Source: Scytonema hofmannii PCC 7110
GTDB lineage: Bacteria > Cyanobacteriota > Cyanobacteriia > Cyanobacteriales > Nostocaceae
Assembly (NCBI RefSeq): GCF_000346485.2
Contig: NZ_KQ976354.1
Coordinates: 11,366,341-11,430,340, forward strand
DNA: 64,000 nt
Reading direction: 5' to 3'
Position 1 is the first letter of the stretch; each line of letters begins with the position of its first letter. The notes under the pieces are model-generated. The model ran no database searches. It had not been told where the DNA came from and saw nothing but the letters and a program-made list of their open reading frames with translations. Below, one piece after another: positions 8,500-16,141 of the stretch. A program made the translations under genes and the position numbers.

Positions 8500-8724
8500 A
8501 TGCCCAAGAAAATCAGGGAGTTAAAACAGATGCTACGCCAATTAGGTTTTACTGAACTCCCAGGTAAAGGAAGCCACACTAACTGGATACATCCTTTCTA
8601 TGTCGGAAAACTCACGGTTTCAGGCAAAGACAGTTCGGACGCTAAATTTTATCAAGAAAAGGATGTGCAGCAAGCTATAAAAGAAGTAAAGGAGAAACAA
8701 CAGGAGCAGCAGGAAGATGAGTAA
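8500..8724 (+). CDS. hicA: HicA-like mRNA interferase toxin
   Basis: A 74-aa protein with the HicA layout: leading helix IRELKQMLRQLGFTEL, catalytic His in GKGSHTNWIHP, a strand with GKLTVSGKDSS and a C-terminal helix rich in Gln and Glu. It precedes hicB, the classical toxin-first order, and the two genes overlap by 8 nt (8717-8724). It is expected to cleave mRNA and be held inactive by HicB. It differs strongly from the HicA at 6.2 kb, so the two modules are not a recent duplication. Confidence 0.8.
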   Translation: MPKKIRELKQMLRQLGFTELPGKGSHTNWIHPFYVGKLTVSGKDSSDAKFYQEKDVQQAIKEVKEKQQEQQEDE

Positions 8725-8944
8725 CTTGAAGTACCAGATGCTAATTCAATGGTCAGAAGAAGATAATTGCTTTTTGGTAGGATTTCCTGATTTTCTCGGA
8801 CAGCCTTGGCGGACTCATGGCGATAGTTATGAGGAAGCTGTCACAAATGGCATTGAAGCTTTAGAGTCTCTAATTATGGCTTATGAGGCAACAGGTGAAA
8901 AGCTTCCGGAACCAACGGTTAACAAAACAGCGATTAGTGCGTAG
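8717..8944 (+). CDS. hicB: HicB family antitoxin
   Basis: A 75-aa protein with a partial RNase H-like HicB fold: YQMLIQWSEEDNCFLVGFPD, then GDSYEEAVTNGIEALESLI, then a short C-terminal tail. There is no added HTH or RHH domain, as in many short cyanobacterial HicB proteins. Its start lies inside the 3' end of hicA (8-nt overlap), so it is translationally coupled and should neutralise that toxin. Confidence 0.83.
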   Translation: MSNLKYQMLIQWSEEDNCFLVGFPDFLGQPWRTHGDSYEEAVTNGIEALESLIMAYEATGEKLPEPTVNKTAISA

Positions 8945-8990
8945 GCGTAGCCCAATGAACCGCCTTGTTGGAACTGTCAAAATTTGCTTT

Positions 8991-9377
8991 TTAACCCACT
9001 GCAAACCCGGTATATTGCCTCATCAAAAGTTCATGAAATGCTAAAACAATATCTGATTTTGGAACTCCCAACTTTACCAACTCATCGGCAATGCCAATTT
9101 CCGTGCCATCATGGTGTATCCAAATTTTTTCACCTTTAATATCTAGATGTAAAACACAACCGTACACAATACTGCTCGGATAAGCGAAAATTAGAACCCC
9201 GGTAAATAAGTGCGAAACCGGGGTTCTGGCACCTTGACTATCGTTAACCGAGTAGTATTGCAATACTCCCAATTCATCTCGCATTTTCATATACATATTT
9301 CCTTTGGGAAAGGATTTTTTGGCTACTTCCAAAGTCATTGCTGGAATTTCTGACCAGTCTTGCGGATGAAGTGTCAT
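8991..9377 (-). CDS. Chimera: transposase N-terminus joined to XisI C-terminal half
   Basis: The 128-aa frame has two unrelated parts. Residues 1-38 (MTLHPQDWSEIP, then KSFPKGNMYMKMRDELGVL) match the start of IS1182-type transposases. Residues from about 64 (VYGCVLHLDIKGEKIWIHHD, then LVKLGVPKSDIVLAFHEL and YTGFAVG) match the C-terminal half of XisI, the fdxN-element excision controlling factor family. The join contains a small palindrome (GAACCCCGG / CCGGGGTTC near 9191-9223). XisI proteins are normally about 110 aa with a different N-terminus and paired with XisH, which is absent. It is read as a recombinational fusion, probably non-functional but with an open frame. Confidence 0.7.
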   Translation of the reverse strand: MTLHPQDWSEIPAMTLEVAKKSFPKGNMYMKMRDELGVLQYYSVNDSQGARTPVSHLFTGVLIFAYPSSIVYGCVLHLDIKGEKIWIHHDGTEIGIADELVKLGVPKSDIVLAFHELLMRQYTGFAVG

Positions 9378-9841
9378 ACTTTACTACTTTTGCTACTTTT
9401 ATGACTCAATCATTCTCATGACTTCTTCTTTTATCTGTATGAAGGGTCTGACCCCTCACGAGTTCGCCAACAGTCTCATTCTATTCGCCAAGGCAAGTCT
9501 TTACTACTCCCGAACCGCCATAAGATTACCGAATCTTCTTCTCTTCGAGACGCTATGTGCAGAGCACACGCACTCGCGTTCGCGAACGTGCTCTTTGCGT
9601 CTTTGCGGTTCATTTCATTAGGTAATCTTCGAGCGCGATCAGAGTAATCTACCGAATATGATATTATATCCGTCTGTCATCCGTTGTTAAAGTTACAAAA
9701 TTTATTTCTATATTCATGATATTTTATAAAAGATTTGTAAATAATGTATTCAACCTATTGCAAAAATCATTTCTTCAGGTAAAACCGATTAAGTAGGCAG
9801 TAGGAGGACAACTTCCGATTTGCGATCGCAGTATAATTCAG
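9378..9841. other. Intergenic region
   Basis: No gene recognised. It includes a short block near 9550-9610 of sequence repeated in many cyanobacterial genomes (CTCGCGTTCGCGAACG palindrome). It ends with the promoter region of the glycosidase-like gene; GCGATCGC occurs just before the start. Confidence 0.45.
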
Positions 9842-11113
9842 ATGTACCGTTTTCTTCACCACAAGTTCAATTATTTTATTCTTTTAGGGTTAATCCTGAG
9901 TCTATTCATTTTCTCTTCACCTTCTATCTCAATTTCTTTTCAGAATGAAAATTATTCGCATCAAGAAGAAATGAGAGGAGTTTGGTTAACTAATGTTAGT
10001 AGCGGTGTCTTGTTTGTTCCTTGGGGTATCAACCGTGCTTTAAACCAACTCTCAGCACTTAAGTTTAATACGGTTTATCCTGTTGTTTGGAATAGGGGAC
10101 ACACTTTTTATAAAAGTCAGCTTCTCAAAAAAGAGATAGGGATAGAAACACAACCTTTACTAGGGATAATCCATGGTGGTAGAGATATTTTAGCAACGAT
10201 TGCGAACCTTGCCTCTCAAAAAAAGTTACGTGTTATTCCCTGGTTTGAGTACGGGTTGATGTTACCTTCTCAATCGGAACTAGCAATACATCATCCTGAT
10301 TGGCTAACAACACAACTCTCTGGTGCTGAATTAATAGATGACACTCTCCATAACGTACAAACAAGTACACCAAAACCATCTTTTTGGCAACAGTTCATCA
10401 GTACAAGTACAATCAGAAAGCAAGTTTGGTTAAATCCCCTTCATCCAGAAGTCAAAGAGTTTATCAAAGGGTTAATTTTAGAAGTCGTTACAAATTATGA
10501 TATAGATGGAATTCAACTTGATGACCATTTTGGTATGCCAGTCAAGTTAGGTTATGATTTCTTCACTATCAACCTTTATCAGCAAGAACATCAAGGCAAA
10601 AAACCACCATCCGATCCTTTTGACTCAGAGTGGATGCGCTGGCGTTCTGATAAGATAACCAGTTTCATGCAAGAAATTGTTCGCGCTGTCAGAGCAGTTA
10701 AACCCAACATTAAGATATCATTGTCTCCTAATTCACAAAGATTTTCGTATAAACACTATTTACAAGATTGGGATACTTGGGTAAAAAAAGGTTTGGTAGA
10801 TGAGTTGGTTTTACAAGTGTATCGCAGTGACAAAAACAGTTTTTTGGCTGAACTCTCACAACCAGAAGTGCAAAATGCTCGCCTCACAATTCCAGTGAGT
10901 GTCGGGATATTAACCGGAATTTGGACTAATCCAGTTAATATCCAGCAAGTTACAGAACAGGTTAAAGTTGTGCGAGAGCAAAACTTTAATGGGGTTTCCT
11001 TTTTTTACTGGGAAAGTTTGTGGAGTTATATGACTCCAGACTCTCCAAGACAGCGCCGCAACGCTTTTTTGGAAATATTTCCCGCCACAGAAAAGAAAAT
11101 TCAGGAGGATTAG
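9842..11113 (+). CDS. Glycosyl hydrolase-like 10 (GHL10/DUF187) family protein
   Basis: A 423-aa protein with an N-terminal hydrophobic signal or anchor (YFILLGLILSLFIFSS, about residues 12-27), so it is exported or envelope-anchored. The catalytic-barrel features of the family follow: EEMRGVWLTNVSS, FNTVYPVVWNRGHTFY, RVIPWFEYGLM, VWLNPLHPEVKEF, YDIDGIQLDDHFGMP and KISLSPNSQRFSYKHYLQDW. It probably acts on cell-wall or extracellular glycans; members are often described as peptidoglycan-associated lipoproteins or glycosidases, and the substrate is unproven. It is followed 9 nt later by a membrane protein gene that is likely co-transcribed. Confidence 0.85.
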   Translation: MYRFLHHKFNYFILLGLILSLFIFSSPSISISFQNENYSHQEEMRGVWLTNVSSGVLFVPWGINRALNQLSALKFNTVYPVVWNRGHTFYKSQLLKKEIGIETQPLLGIIHGGRDILATIANLASQKKLRVIPWFEYGLMLPSQSELAIHHPDWLTTQLSGAELIDDTLHNVQTSTPKPSFWQQFISTSTIRKQVWLNPLHPEVKEFIKGLILEVVTNYDIDGIQLDDHFGMPVKLGYDFFTINLYQQEHQGKKPPSDPFDSEWMRWRSDKITSFMQEIVRAVRAVKPNIKISLSPNSQRFSYKHYLQDWDTWVKKGLVDELVLQVYRSDKNSFLAELSQPEVQNARLTIPVSVGILTGIWTNPVNIQQVTEQVKVVREQNFNGVSFFYWESLWSYMTPDSPRQRRNAFLEIFPATEKKIQED

Positions 11114-11122
11114 ACACAATCA

Positions 11123-11665
11123 GTGAAATTCACATTACAGTGGGTGATCGCAACTTTTGGTGGTTTTCTATTAAGTTTGTTATTAATTGAAATTGGTGAA
11201 AAACCAGATATTAATGTTCTCCAAGGGGTTGTGGGTGGGTTGCTCGTTGCATTACCTCAAGCTTTTATTCTGAGAGGACGACTAAAAAACCCTTGGTTGT
11301 GGGTTTGGTCCAGTCTTGCTGGTTGGGTTTTTGTGACGACTGCAGGGATTGGTGCTGTTGGTTGGATGGTACTGTCAACCCAAGTTCTTCTCCTGAGAGT
11401 TGTTTACGGCATGATTTTGGGAGCAATAGCAGGATTCAGTATGGGTTTAGCTCATTGGTTTGCTATCCAACAGCATAGTCCTCTAGCACTGCAATGGGTA
11501 TTGATAAGTTCGGTGAGTTGGGCGCTTGGAGTGGGGATTGGTTCGACTGTGGGCGGTTTGCTATATCACTTAACGCAGTTGTTTTTAGGCGAAGTGGTTG
11601 GTTTGGCAGTGACTTGGTTTGTGGTAGCTGTCTTCACAGGAGTCTATGGTGGCAAAATTTTATAG
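11123..11665 (+). CDS. Integral membrane protein of unknown function
   Basis: A 180-aa protein that starts with GTG, 15 nt after an AGGAGG inside the end of the upstream gene. It has four to five Gly/Leu/Val-rich membrane segments (for example FGGFLLSLLLIEIG, VWSSLAGWVFVTTAGIGAVG, ILGAIAGFSMGLAHWFA and a C-terminal VVAVFTGVYGGKIL) separated by short loops. This resembles small cyanobacterial multi-pass proteins of unknown role. It is likely co-transcribed with the GHL10 gene. Its 3' end overlaps the convergent gene's 3' end by 6 nt. Confidence 0.65.
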   Translation: MKFTLQWVIATFGGFLLSLLLIEIGEKPDINVLQGVVGGLLVALPQAFILRGRLKNPWLWVWSSLAGWVFVTTAGIGAVGWMVLSTQVLLLRVVYGMILGAIAGFSMGLAHWFAIQQHSPLALQWVLISSVSWALGVGIGSTVGGLLYHLTQLFLGEVVGLAVTWFVVAVFTGVYGGKIL

Positions 11666-12712
11666 ATAGCGGTACCACTGATGAAAGTTAGAACCGTCAC
11701 TGACTGCTAAGCCGATCTGGTGCTGTGACGATAGCTCATCATGACCACCTTCGTTAGCACCTATGTAGTACATACGGAAACTCCCATCATCCATCGGTAC
11801 CACACAAAGAGTACCAACTGCCCTTGCATCCCAACATCCAGAACCCTTTGGAGCATGGCTGAAGACAGAACCACCAGATTGCTCGCCTTCTCCTTTTTGC
11901 CAATGAATACCGTCATCAGATATGGCAACACCAATAGAGTGATATCCACTGTTGTTGACACCTTCGTAAAACATCACAAATTGAGAGTTGATCTTTAGTA
12001 CATGGCGAGTACCTATGCCCCGTTCGTCAAAGCTACCTGGCTCACCTGGTCCTAAAATTTGACCGACTTTCTTCCAACGAAAACCATCCGTGGATACTGC
12101 CAATCCCACGAGAAATCCTACTGTGGGATTGAATGTGTGGTAATACATTTTCCAGGTCCCATCGTCATCACGCAGAACTTGTGACCAGGCACAAAACAGT
12201 GCGTCAAACTCTCCCGTTTTGCCGATTTCTAGGAATGCCCCTTGGTAAGGACCTTCCAAGCGTACCCAATGAATACCATCCCGAGAAATCGCGCACCCAG
12301 GACGCATTTGAATGCCTTTCGCTTTGAATTGCCCTATGTCTATGACTGTATGGTCACCACCGAAGTACCACATCCAATAAAGACCATCAATGAATTTTAC
12401 ATGACTAACCCCGACATGGGCGGAGTCAAATCGACTCGGATCTGGGCTTGGCTCAAGAACAGCACCCATAGTTAGAGGACCTTTCACCCTTTCCCAGCAA
12501 ACACCATCAGTGGAAATTGCCAGACCACAACGACCAGTAGGTAAGTTAATGTCTCGGTCAAAGCTGGCATCTCGACCGTAGTACCACATTTTCCAAGTCC
12601 CATCTGGACAGCGCATGACCTGCGGCGAGGAAACACGTTCCGAGTCCCACCAACCCTCAGGGCCTGGTGTGAGTATCAAACCAGGCCGATTAACTGTTAT
12701 TTGATTGCTCAT
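11660..12712 (-). CDS. Five-bladed beta-propeller glycosidase-like protein (GH43/GH32-type)
   Basis: A 350-aa protein with repeated blade signatures: GTWKMWYYGRD, GLAISTDGVCWERV, GLYWMWYFGGD, GCAISRDGIHWVRLEGP, GTWKMYYHTFN, GLAVSTDGFRWKKVG, GVAISDDGIHWQKG and SFRMYYIGANEG. Alternating W-x-M-[WY]-Y strands and S-x-DG-x-x-W strands define the propeller of GH43/GH32/GH68-like enzymes. Asp/Glu candidates are in SRFDSAHVG and GEFDALFCAW. No signal peptide is visible, so it is probably cytosolic. Substrate unknown. It is convergent with, and overlaps by 6 nt, the membrane protein gene. Confidence 0.78.
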   Translation of the reverse strand: MSNQITVNRPGLILTPGPEGWWDSERVSSPQVMRCPDGTWKMWYYGRDASFDRDINLPTGRCGLAISTDGVCWERVKGPLTMGAVLEPSPDPSRFDSAHVGVSHVKFIDGLYWMWYFGGDHTVIDIGQFKAKGIQMRPGCAISRDGIHWVRLEGPYQGAFLEIGKTGEFDALFCAWSQVLRDDDGTWKMYYHTFNPTVGFLVGLAVSTDGFRWKKVGQILGPGEPGSFDERGIGTRHVLKINSQFVMFYEGVNNSGYHSIGVAISDDGIHWQKGEGEQSGGSVFSHAPKGSGCWDARAVGTLCVVPMDDGSFRMYYIGANEGGHDELSSQHQIGLAVSDGSNFHQWYRYL

Positions 12713-12761
12713 TGGATTATTTTACCTAAAAATCCGAGACAACAAAAGCTAATGCGAGAAA

Positions 12762-12940
12762 TCAGTATGTTGGTTTGAGGGCAGTCAGGAACATCCCATC
12801 AGTACTTGGGAATTTGTTAGCATAGTGCAGTTCGATCTGCTCGAAGCCTGCTTCGCCAATCGCTACTGGCAGATTCAGTTGCATAAACTCACTGCAACGC
12901 ACTGCTTTCCGCACGCGAGTGGCTCCCCAACCTACCTAAG
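12762..12940 (-). pseudogene. C-terminal remnant, possibly of a SAM-dependent methyltransferase
   Basis: On the minus strand this stretch reads about 55 codons without interruption to a stop, including LNLPVAIGEAGFEQIELHYA and NKFPSTDGMFLTALKPTY. This resembles the closing strands of class I methyltransferases. No start codon or upstream SAM-binding motif is present; upstream sequence becomes AT-rich and non-coding. It is a gene fragment. The rest of the 12713-13254 gap holds AT-rich promoter DNA for the histidine kinase. Confidence 0.45.
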
Positions 12941-13284
12941 ATATATTAGGAAAATATTAAAAATTGTAAATTTTCTGAGGAACCTATTTTCTAGGTAGCA
13001 ACAGTTTGTGCAACAATTAGATACTACAAAAATTTTAAAAAATTAATTTTAGTAAATTAGTGTAAACCTGCAAACGTGTTTTTCTCTGTTAAGGGCACAT
13101 ATTTTAGTCTCTTGCACTAGTTTGACCATGTTCTTCATACAAAGTAACGACAGATAGAAGTCTCAACAAGCAAAGGCTGAAAATCTTTTGCTGTGATTTT
13201 GGTGCAAAAATGCGTTTTCTACTAGTATATCTACGATAGAGAGCGCTGAGTGTATTGTCGGCAACACAAGATAAGGTCTCTCGC

Positions 13285-14727
13285 ATGAGTATCAATTCAT
13301 CAGAATCAACTGTAGAGTTAACACAAATGCCATCAGCAGTCCGTCAACGAGTCCCAAATCCAGACAAAAAAAACAGCAGTCAGCATTTTACACCAAGAAT
13401 TCACGATTCGGTTGTGCAATATCAAACTCAGAGGGAGTCCTTGCTAGAAGCGATCGCACAACGCATTTGTCAATCTGAGGATTTGAAGACTATTCTCAAT
13501 CAGACGGTAAGAGAACTGAGACGGTTTTTGGGATGTGATCGCATACTCATTTACCAATTGGAACCAAATATGAGTGGCGTTATAGCCGTGGAAGCAAATG
13601 TCACTTCTAGTAGTTCGCTGCTAGGAACAACGATCGCAGATCCTTGCTTTGCGGAAAAATATGCAGAACGATACAAACGACGTTGTATTCAAGTTATAGA
13701 AGACATACATGCAGCAGGGTTAGCGCCTTGCTACATCGATCTACTGGATTCAATGGAAGTAAGAGCCAGTATAGTTGTTCCGATTCTATTTAAGCAAAAA
13801 TTATGGGGATTGCTAACGGCTCAACAAAGCCACAGACCCCGTCAATGGCAACAAACAGAGATAGACTTGCTCAAACAAGTCACAACGCACTTAGAAATTG
13901 CTGTCCAACAAGCGGAATTGCAACAGCAAGTAGAGAACTTAAAAGTTCAGCTTGAATTGCAAAAGCAAGAATCAGAAAAACTAGAACATTTAAAACAAGA
14001 ATTTCTCAGAACACTTTCTCATGAACTGAAAACACCAATCACCAGTATTCATCTTGCAGTACAAACTATGGAAAGTGTTCTCAAGCAAGAAGGACTGTTT
14101 GAGGTAGACATGATTCCCCAACTGTTACATATCCTTCATAAAGAGTGTCGGCGAGAAAGTAAGTTAATTAACGATTTGTTATCGCTGACATATCTAGAAG
14201 CAAAAATCGAGCCTTTGACTTTAATTCCTATCGATCTACAAACTTGGCTTCCTGCGATCGTTGAGCCGTTCCGAGAACTTGCAAGCTGCCAGCAACAGCA
14301 GTTAAATCTGAATATAGCTAACGATATTCCTTTATTGGAAACAGAAATCGCGGATTTGGAACGTATTCTTACAGAACTCTTAAACAATGCTTGCAAATTC
14401 ACTCCTACAGGCGGAACAATTATGGTTTCTGCTTTTAAGATGGCAGATACAGTAGTTGTCAGTGTCAGTAATTCCGGAGTAGAAATTGCAGCCCTTGAGC
14501 AACTGCGAATTTTTGACCCCTTCTATCGCATTCCCAATGACGATCCTTGGAAATATAGTGGAACGGGATTGGGACTGGCTTTAGTGCAAAAACTAGCGAA
14601 GCATATGGGAGCATTCATTGATGTAGAGAGCACATCACATCAAACGACTTTTACGTTGAGATTTCCGTACTATGATGAGAGAGATATACCAGGCAATATA
14701 AACTTCAATTCTAAGTCTCATCACTAG
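13285..14727 (+). CDS. GAF-domain sensor histidine kinase (phytochrome/CBCR-like GAF)
   Basis: A 480-aa protein from the ATG at 13285 (a TTG at 13255 would add 10 residues). The GAF domain at about residues 60-220 has CDRILIYQLEP, TTIADPCFAEKYAERY, VIEDIHAAGLAPCYIDLL and VRASIVVPILFKQKLWGLL. The DPCF Cys matches the second Cys of DXCF cyanobacteriochromes. The canonical bilin Cys is present, but the usual following His is Tyr (CY). A coiled coil leads to the HisKA box FLRTLSHELKTPITSI and a HATPase domain with ELLNNACKFTPTGG and GTGLGLALVQKL. It is cytosolic. It may be a light sensor or a GAF kinase that lost bilin binding. No receiver gene is adjacent. Confidence 0.87.
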   Translation: MSINSSESTVELTQMPSAVRQRVPNPDKKNSSQHFTPRIHDSVVQYQTQRESLLEAIAQRICQSEDLKTILNQTVRELRRFLGCDRILIYQLEPNMSGVIAVEANVTSSSSLLGTTIADPCFAEKYAERYKRRCIQVIEDIHAAGLAPCYIDLLDSMEVRASIVVPILFKQKLWGLLTAQQSHRPRQWQQTEIDLLKQVTTHLEIAVQQAELQQQVENLKVQLELQKQESEKLEHLKQEFLRTLSHELKTPITSIHLAVQTMESVLKQEGLFEVDMIPQLLHILHKECRRESKLINDLLSLTYLEAKIEPLTLIPIDLQTWLPAIVEPFRELASCQQQQLNLNIANDIPLLETEIADLERILTELLNNACKFTPTGGTIMVSAFKMADTVVVSVSNSGVEIAALEQLRIFDPFYRIPNDDPWKYSGTGLGLALVQKLAKHMGAFIDVESTSHQTTFTLRFPYYDERDIPGNINFNSKSHH

Positions 14728-14739
14728 AAATATTGTTGT

Positions 14740-14976
14740 ATGAACATCATAATAATCAACACCAACGGTCAGATCGCTATCCCCTCCAATATTCAAGAAC
14801 AGCTAGGACTTCTACCAGGAACAGCAATCCAGATTGAAGTCATTGGTGATACTCTTCATTTACGCAAGCAACCCGATCTGAGTCGAGGAGCGCAACTCAT
14901 TGCTATTATGCGTGGCAAAGCTACGAGAGAACAGAGCACTGATGAAATTATGCAACTTACCCGCGACAACCTATGA
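14740..14976 (+). CDS. AbrB/MazE-type antitoxin (VapB-like)
   Basis: A 78-aa protein with a swapped-hairpin AbrB domain at its N-terminus (IIINTNGQIAIPSNIQEQLG, then LLPGTAIQIEVIGDTLHLRK) and an acidic/basic C-terminal tail (ATREQSTDEIMQLTRDNL) of the type that wraps a VapC toxin. It overlaps the toxin frame by 4 nt. It starts 12 nt after the histidine kinase stop and might be read through from it. The toxin partner is truncated, so this may be an orphan antitoxin. Confidence 0.8.
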   Translation: MNIIIINTNGQIAIPSNIQEQLGLLPGTAIQIEVIGDTLHLRKQPDLSRGAQLIAIMRGKATREQSTDEIMQLTRDNL

Positions 14977-15215
14977 CTGACGTTCTAGTTGATAGCAACG
15001 TTATCCTAGATGTTTTGACTGAAGACCCTCGGTGGTTTGGTTGGTCATCTCAGATGCTAACAAAATATACTAACCAGGGAAATCTAGTAATTAACCCTAT
15101 CATTTACGCCGAAATTTCCATCGGATTTAATCAACCCGAAGAACTGGAAATTGCTCTCCCTCAGGAGTTCTTTCGCCGCGATCCATGGTTTTTGTACTTC
15201 TGTAATATCGATTAA
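14973..15215 (+). pseudogene. Truncated VapC (PIN) toxin
   Basis: An 80-aa frame that begins like an intact PIN toxin: VLVDSNVILDVLTEDPRWF has the first catalytic Asp and NPIIYAEISIGF the Glu. It stops just after QEFFRRDPWF; family members are about 130-145 aa and continue with two further acidic motifs, which are missing here. It is likely inactive. The stop lies 10 nt from the 3' end of a RelBE-type module in the opposite orientation, so insertion or deletion at that boundary probably removed the 3' part. Confidence 0.72.
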
Positions 15216-15224
15216 AATTATTGG

Positions 15225-15491
15225 CTAACTTTCATCTTTATAAACTTTGCTACGATGTCCGACATCTACAATTTTTACTAATAAAACATCATCGAAAATA
15301 TCGTATATAACTCGATAGTCGCCTACTCTAATTCGATATGTGTTTTCTTCACCCTGTAACTTTTTAACACCATTGGGACGTGGTTCTATTGCCAAGTCAT
15401 CTATTTTGGGTTGTATGCGGTCTTGTAATTCTTGAGATAGTTTTCTAAACATTTTTCTAGCACCCTTGGTAAATTTAACTTCGTAAGTCAC
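15225..15491 (-). CDS. RelE/ParE superfamily toxin
   Basis: An 88-aa protein with the full RelE fold: YEVKFTKGARKMFRKL, a helical hairpin QELQDRIQPKIDDLAIEPRP, then the strands TYRIRVGDYRVIYDIFDDVL and the terminal VKIVDVGHRSKVYKD. The conserved R-x-G-DYR-V-[IV]-Y motif and the closing GHR mark the ribosome-dependent mRNA cleavage group. It is encoded downstream of its antitoxin with a 4-nt overlap. It is convergent with the truncated vapC. Confidence 0.88.
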   Translation of the reverse strand: MTYEVKFTKGARKMFRKLSQELQDRIQPKIDDLAIEPRPNGVKKLQGEENTYRIRVGDYRVIYDIFDDVLLVKIVDVGHRSKVYKDES

Positions 15492-15727
15492 GCTACATCC
15501 TTTTTTCTCTCATTAGCAATTTCTTTTTTAATCTCTTCCCATGCGATAGTAATATTATTTTCTACATCACTTTTAGCAGCATGATAGGCTTTCAAATCGT
15601 TCTCGTTCTCTTCCGCTTCTATGCGCTTTAATAATGCGTGAATTTCGTCTAAGGTACTGTCGTAAGCGTGCTGCAATATAGCGTTGATAGCATTAATAAT
15701 TTCTTGGCGCTCGTGTTCTGTTTTCAT
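15488..15727 (-). CDS. RelB-like antitoxin partner
   Basis: A 79-aa acidic, almost fully helical protein (QEIINAINAILQHA, DEIHALLKRIEAEENENDLK, ENNITIAWEEIKKEIANERK). No ribbon-helix-helix or AbrB domain is evident. Position (immediately upstream, 4-nt overlap with the RelE gene) and composition make it the likely antitoxin of that toxin. Similar all-helical partners of RelE are common in cyanobacteria. Confidence 0.7.
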   Translation of the reverse strand: MKTEHERQEIINAINAILQHAYDSTLDEIHALLKRIEAEENENDLKAYHAAKSDVENNITIAWEEIKKEIANERKKDVA

Positions 15728-15739
15728 TATTCTGTCTCC

Positions 15740-15961
15740 TTATTTAGCTATACAAGAAACTGTTAAAATCAGATAATCAATTTTACCTATCAAAAGTTTC
15801 AGCCCAGAACGAATGGTAAAAGTATTTTGTTGAGAGGTATAAAAAACAATAGCATTTATATCACCTGCTGAAAAAGCTTTTTCAGCAAGCGATTGATACT
15901 CTAATGCTTTTCTATAAAAATCTGGACTATTATTCAAATATCCGATATTAATAAGACTCAA
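15740..15961 (-). CDS. Small hypothetical protein
   Basis: A 73-aa frame (NSPDFYRKALEYQSLAEKAF, then a hydrophobic C-terminus KIDYLILTVSCIAK). It lies 13 nt upstream of the RelBE-like operon on the same strand. The amphipathic start resembles the end of a TPR helix pair, so it may be a fragment of a larger gene. Low confidence that it is expressed. Confidence 0.3.
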   Translation of the reverse strand: MSLINIGYLNNSPDFYRKALEYQSLAEKAFSAGDINAIVFYTSQQNTFTIRSGLKLLIGKIDYLILTVSCIAK

Positions 15962-16141
15962 TATTACATTACCTACTGAAATACTAAAGGCAATAAATAA
16001 AAAATATTAAAGCCATATTAATTTAATACATAAAAATTTACTTTATAGCGTTTCTCAGTCTATTGAGGTATAAATTTATCAGCGTCCATCCGCGTTCATC
16101 TGCGGTTAATTCATTCCTCTCAGATCTCTGCCTTTTTTTGG

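Noticed and set aside
9418-9621. 67-codon frame between the XisI chimera and the GHL10 gene
   Set aside because: It runs through a common repeat block with a GC-rich palindrome. Its Arg/Ser/Leu-rich translation has no protein-like pattern and there is no ribosome-binding site.
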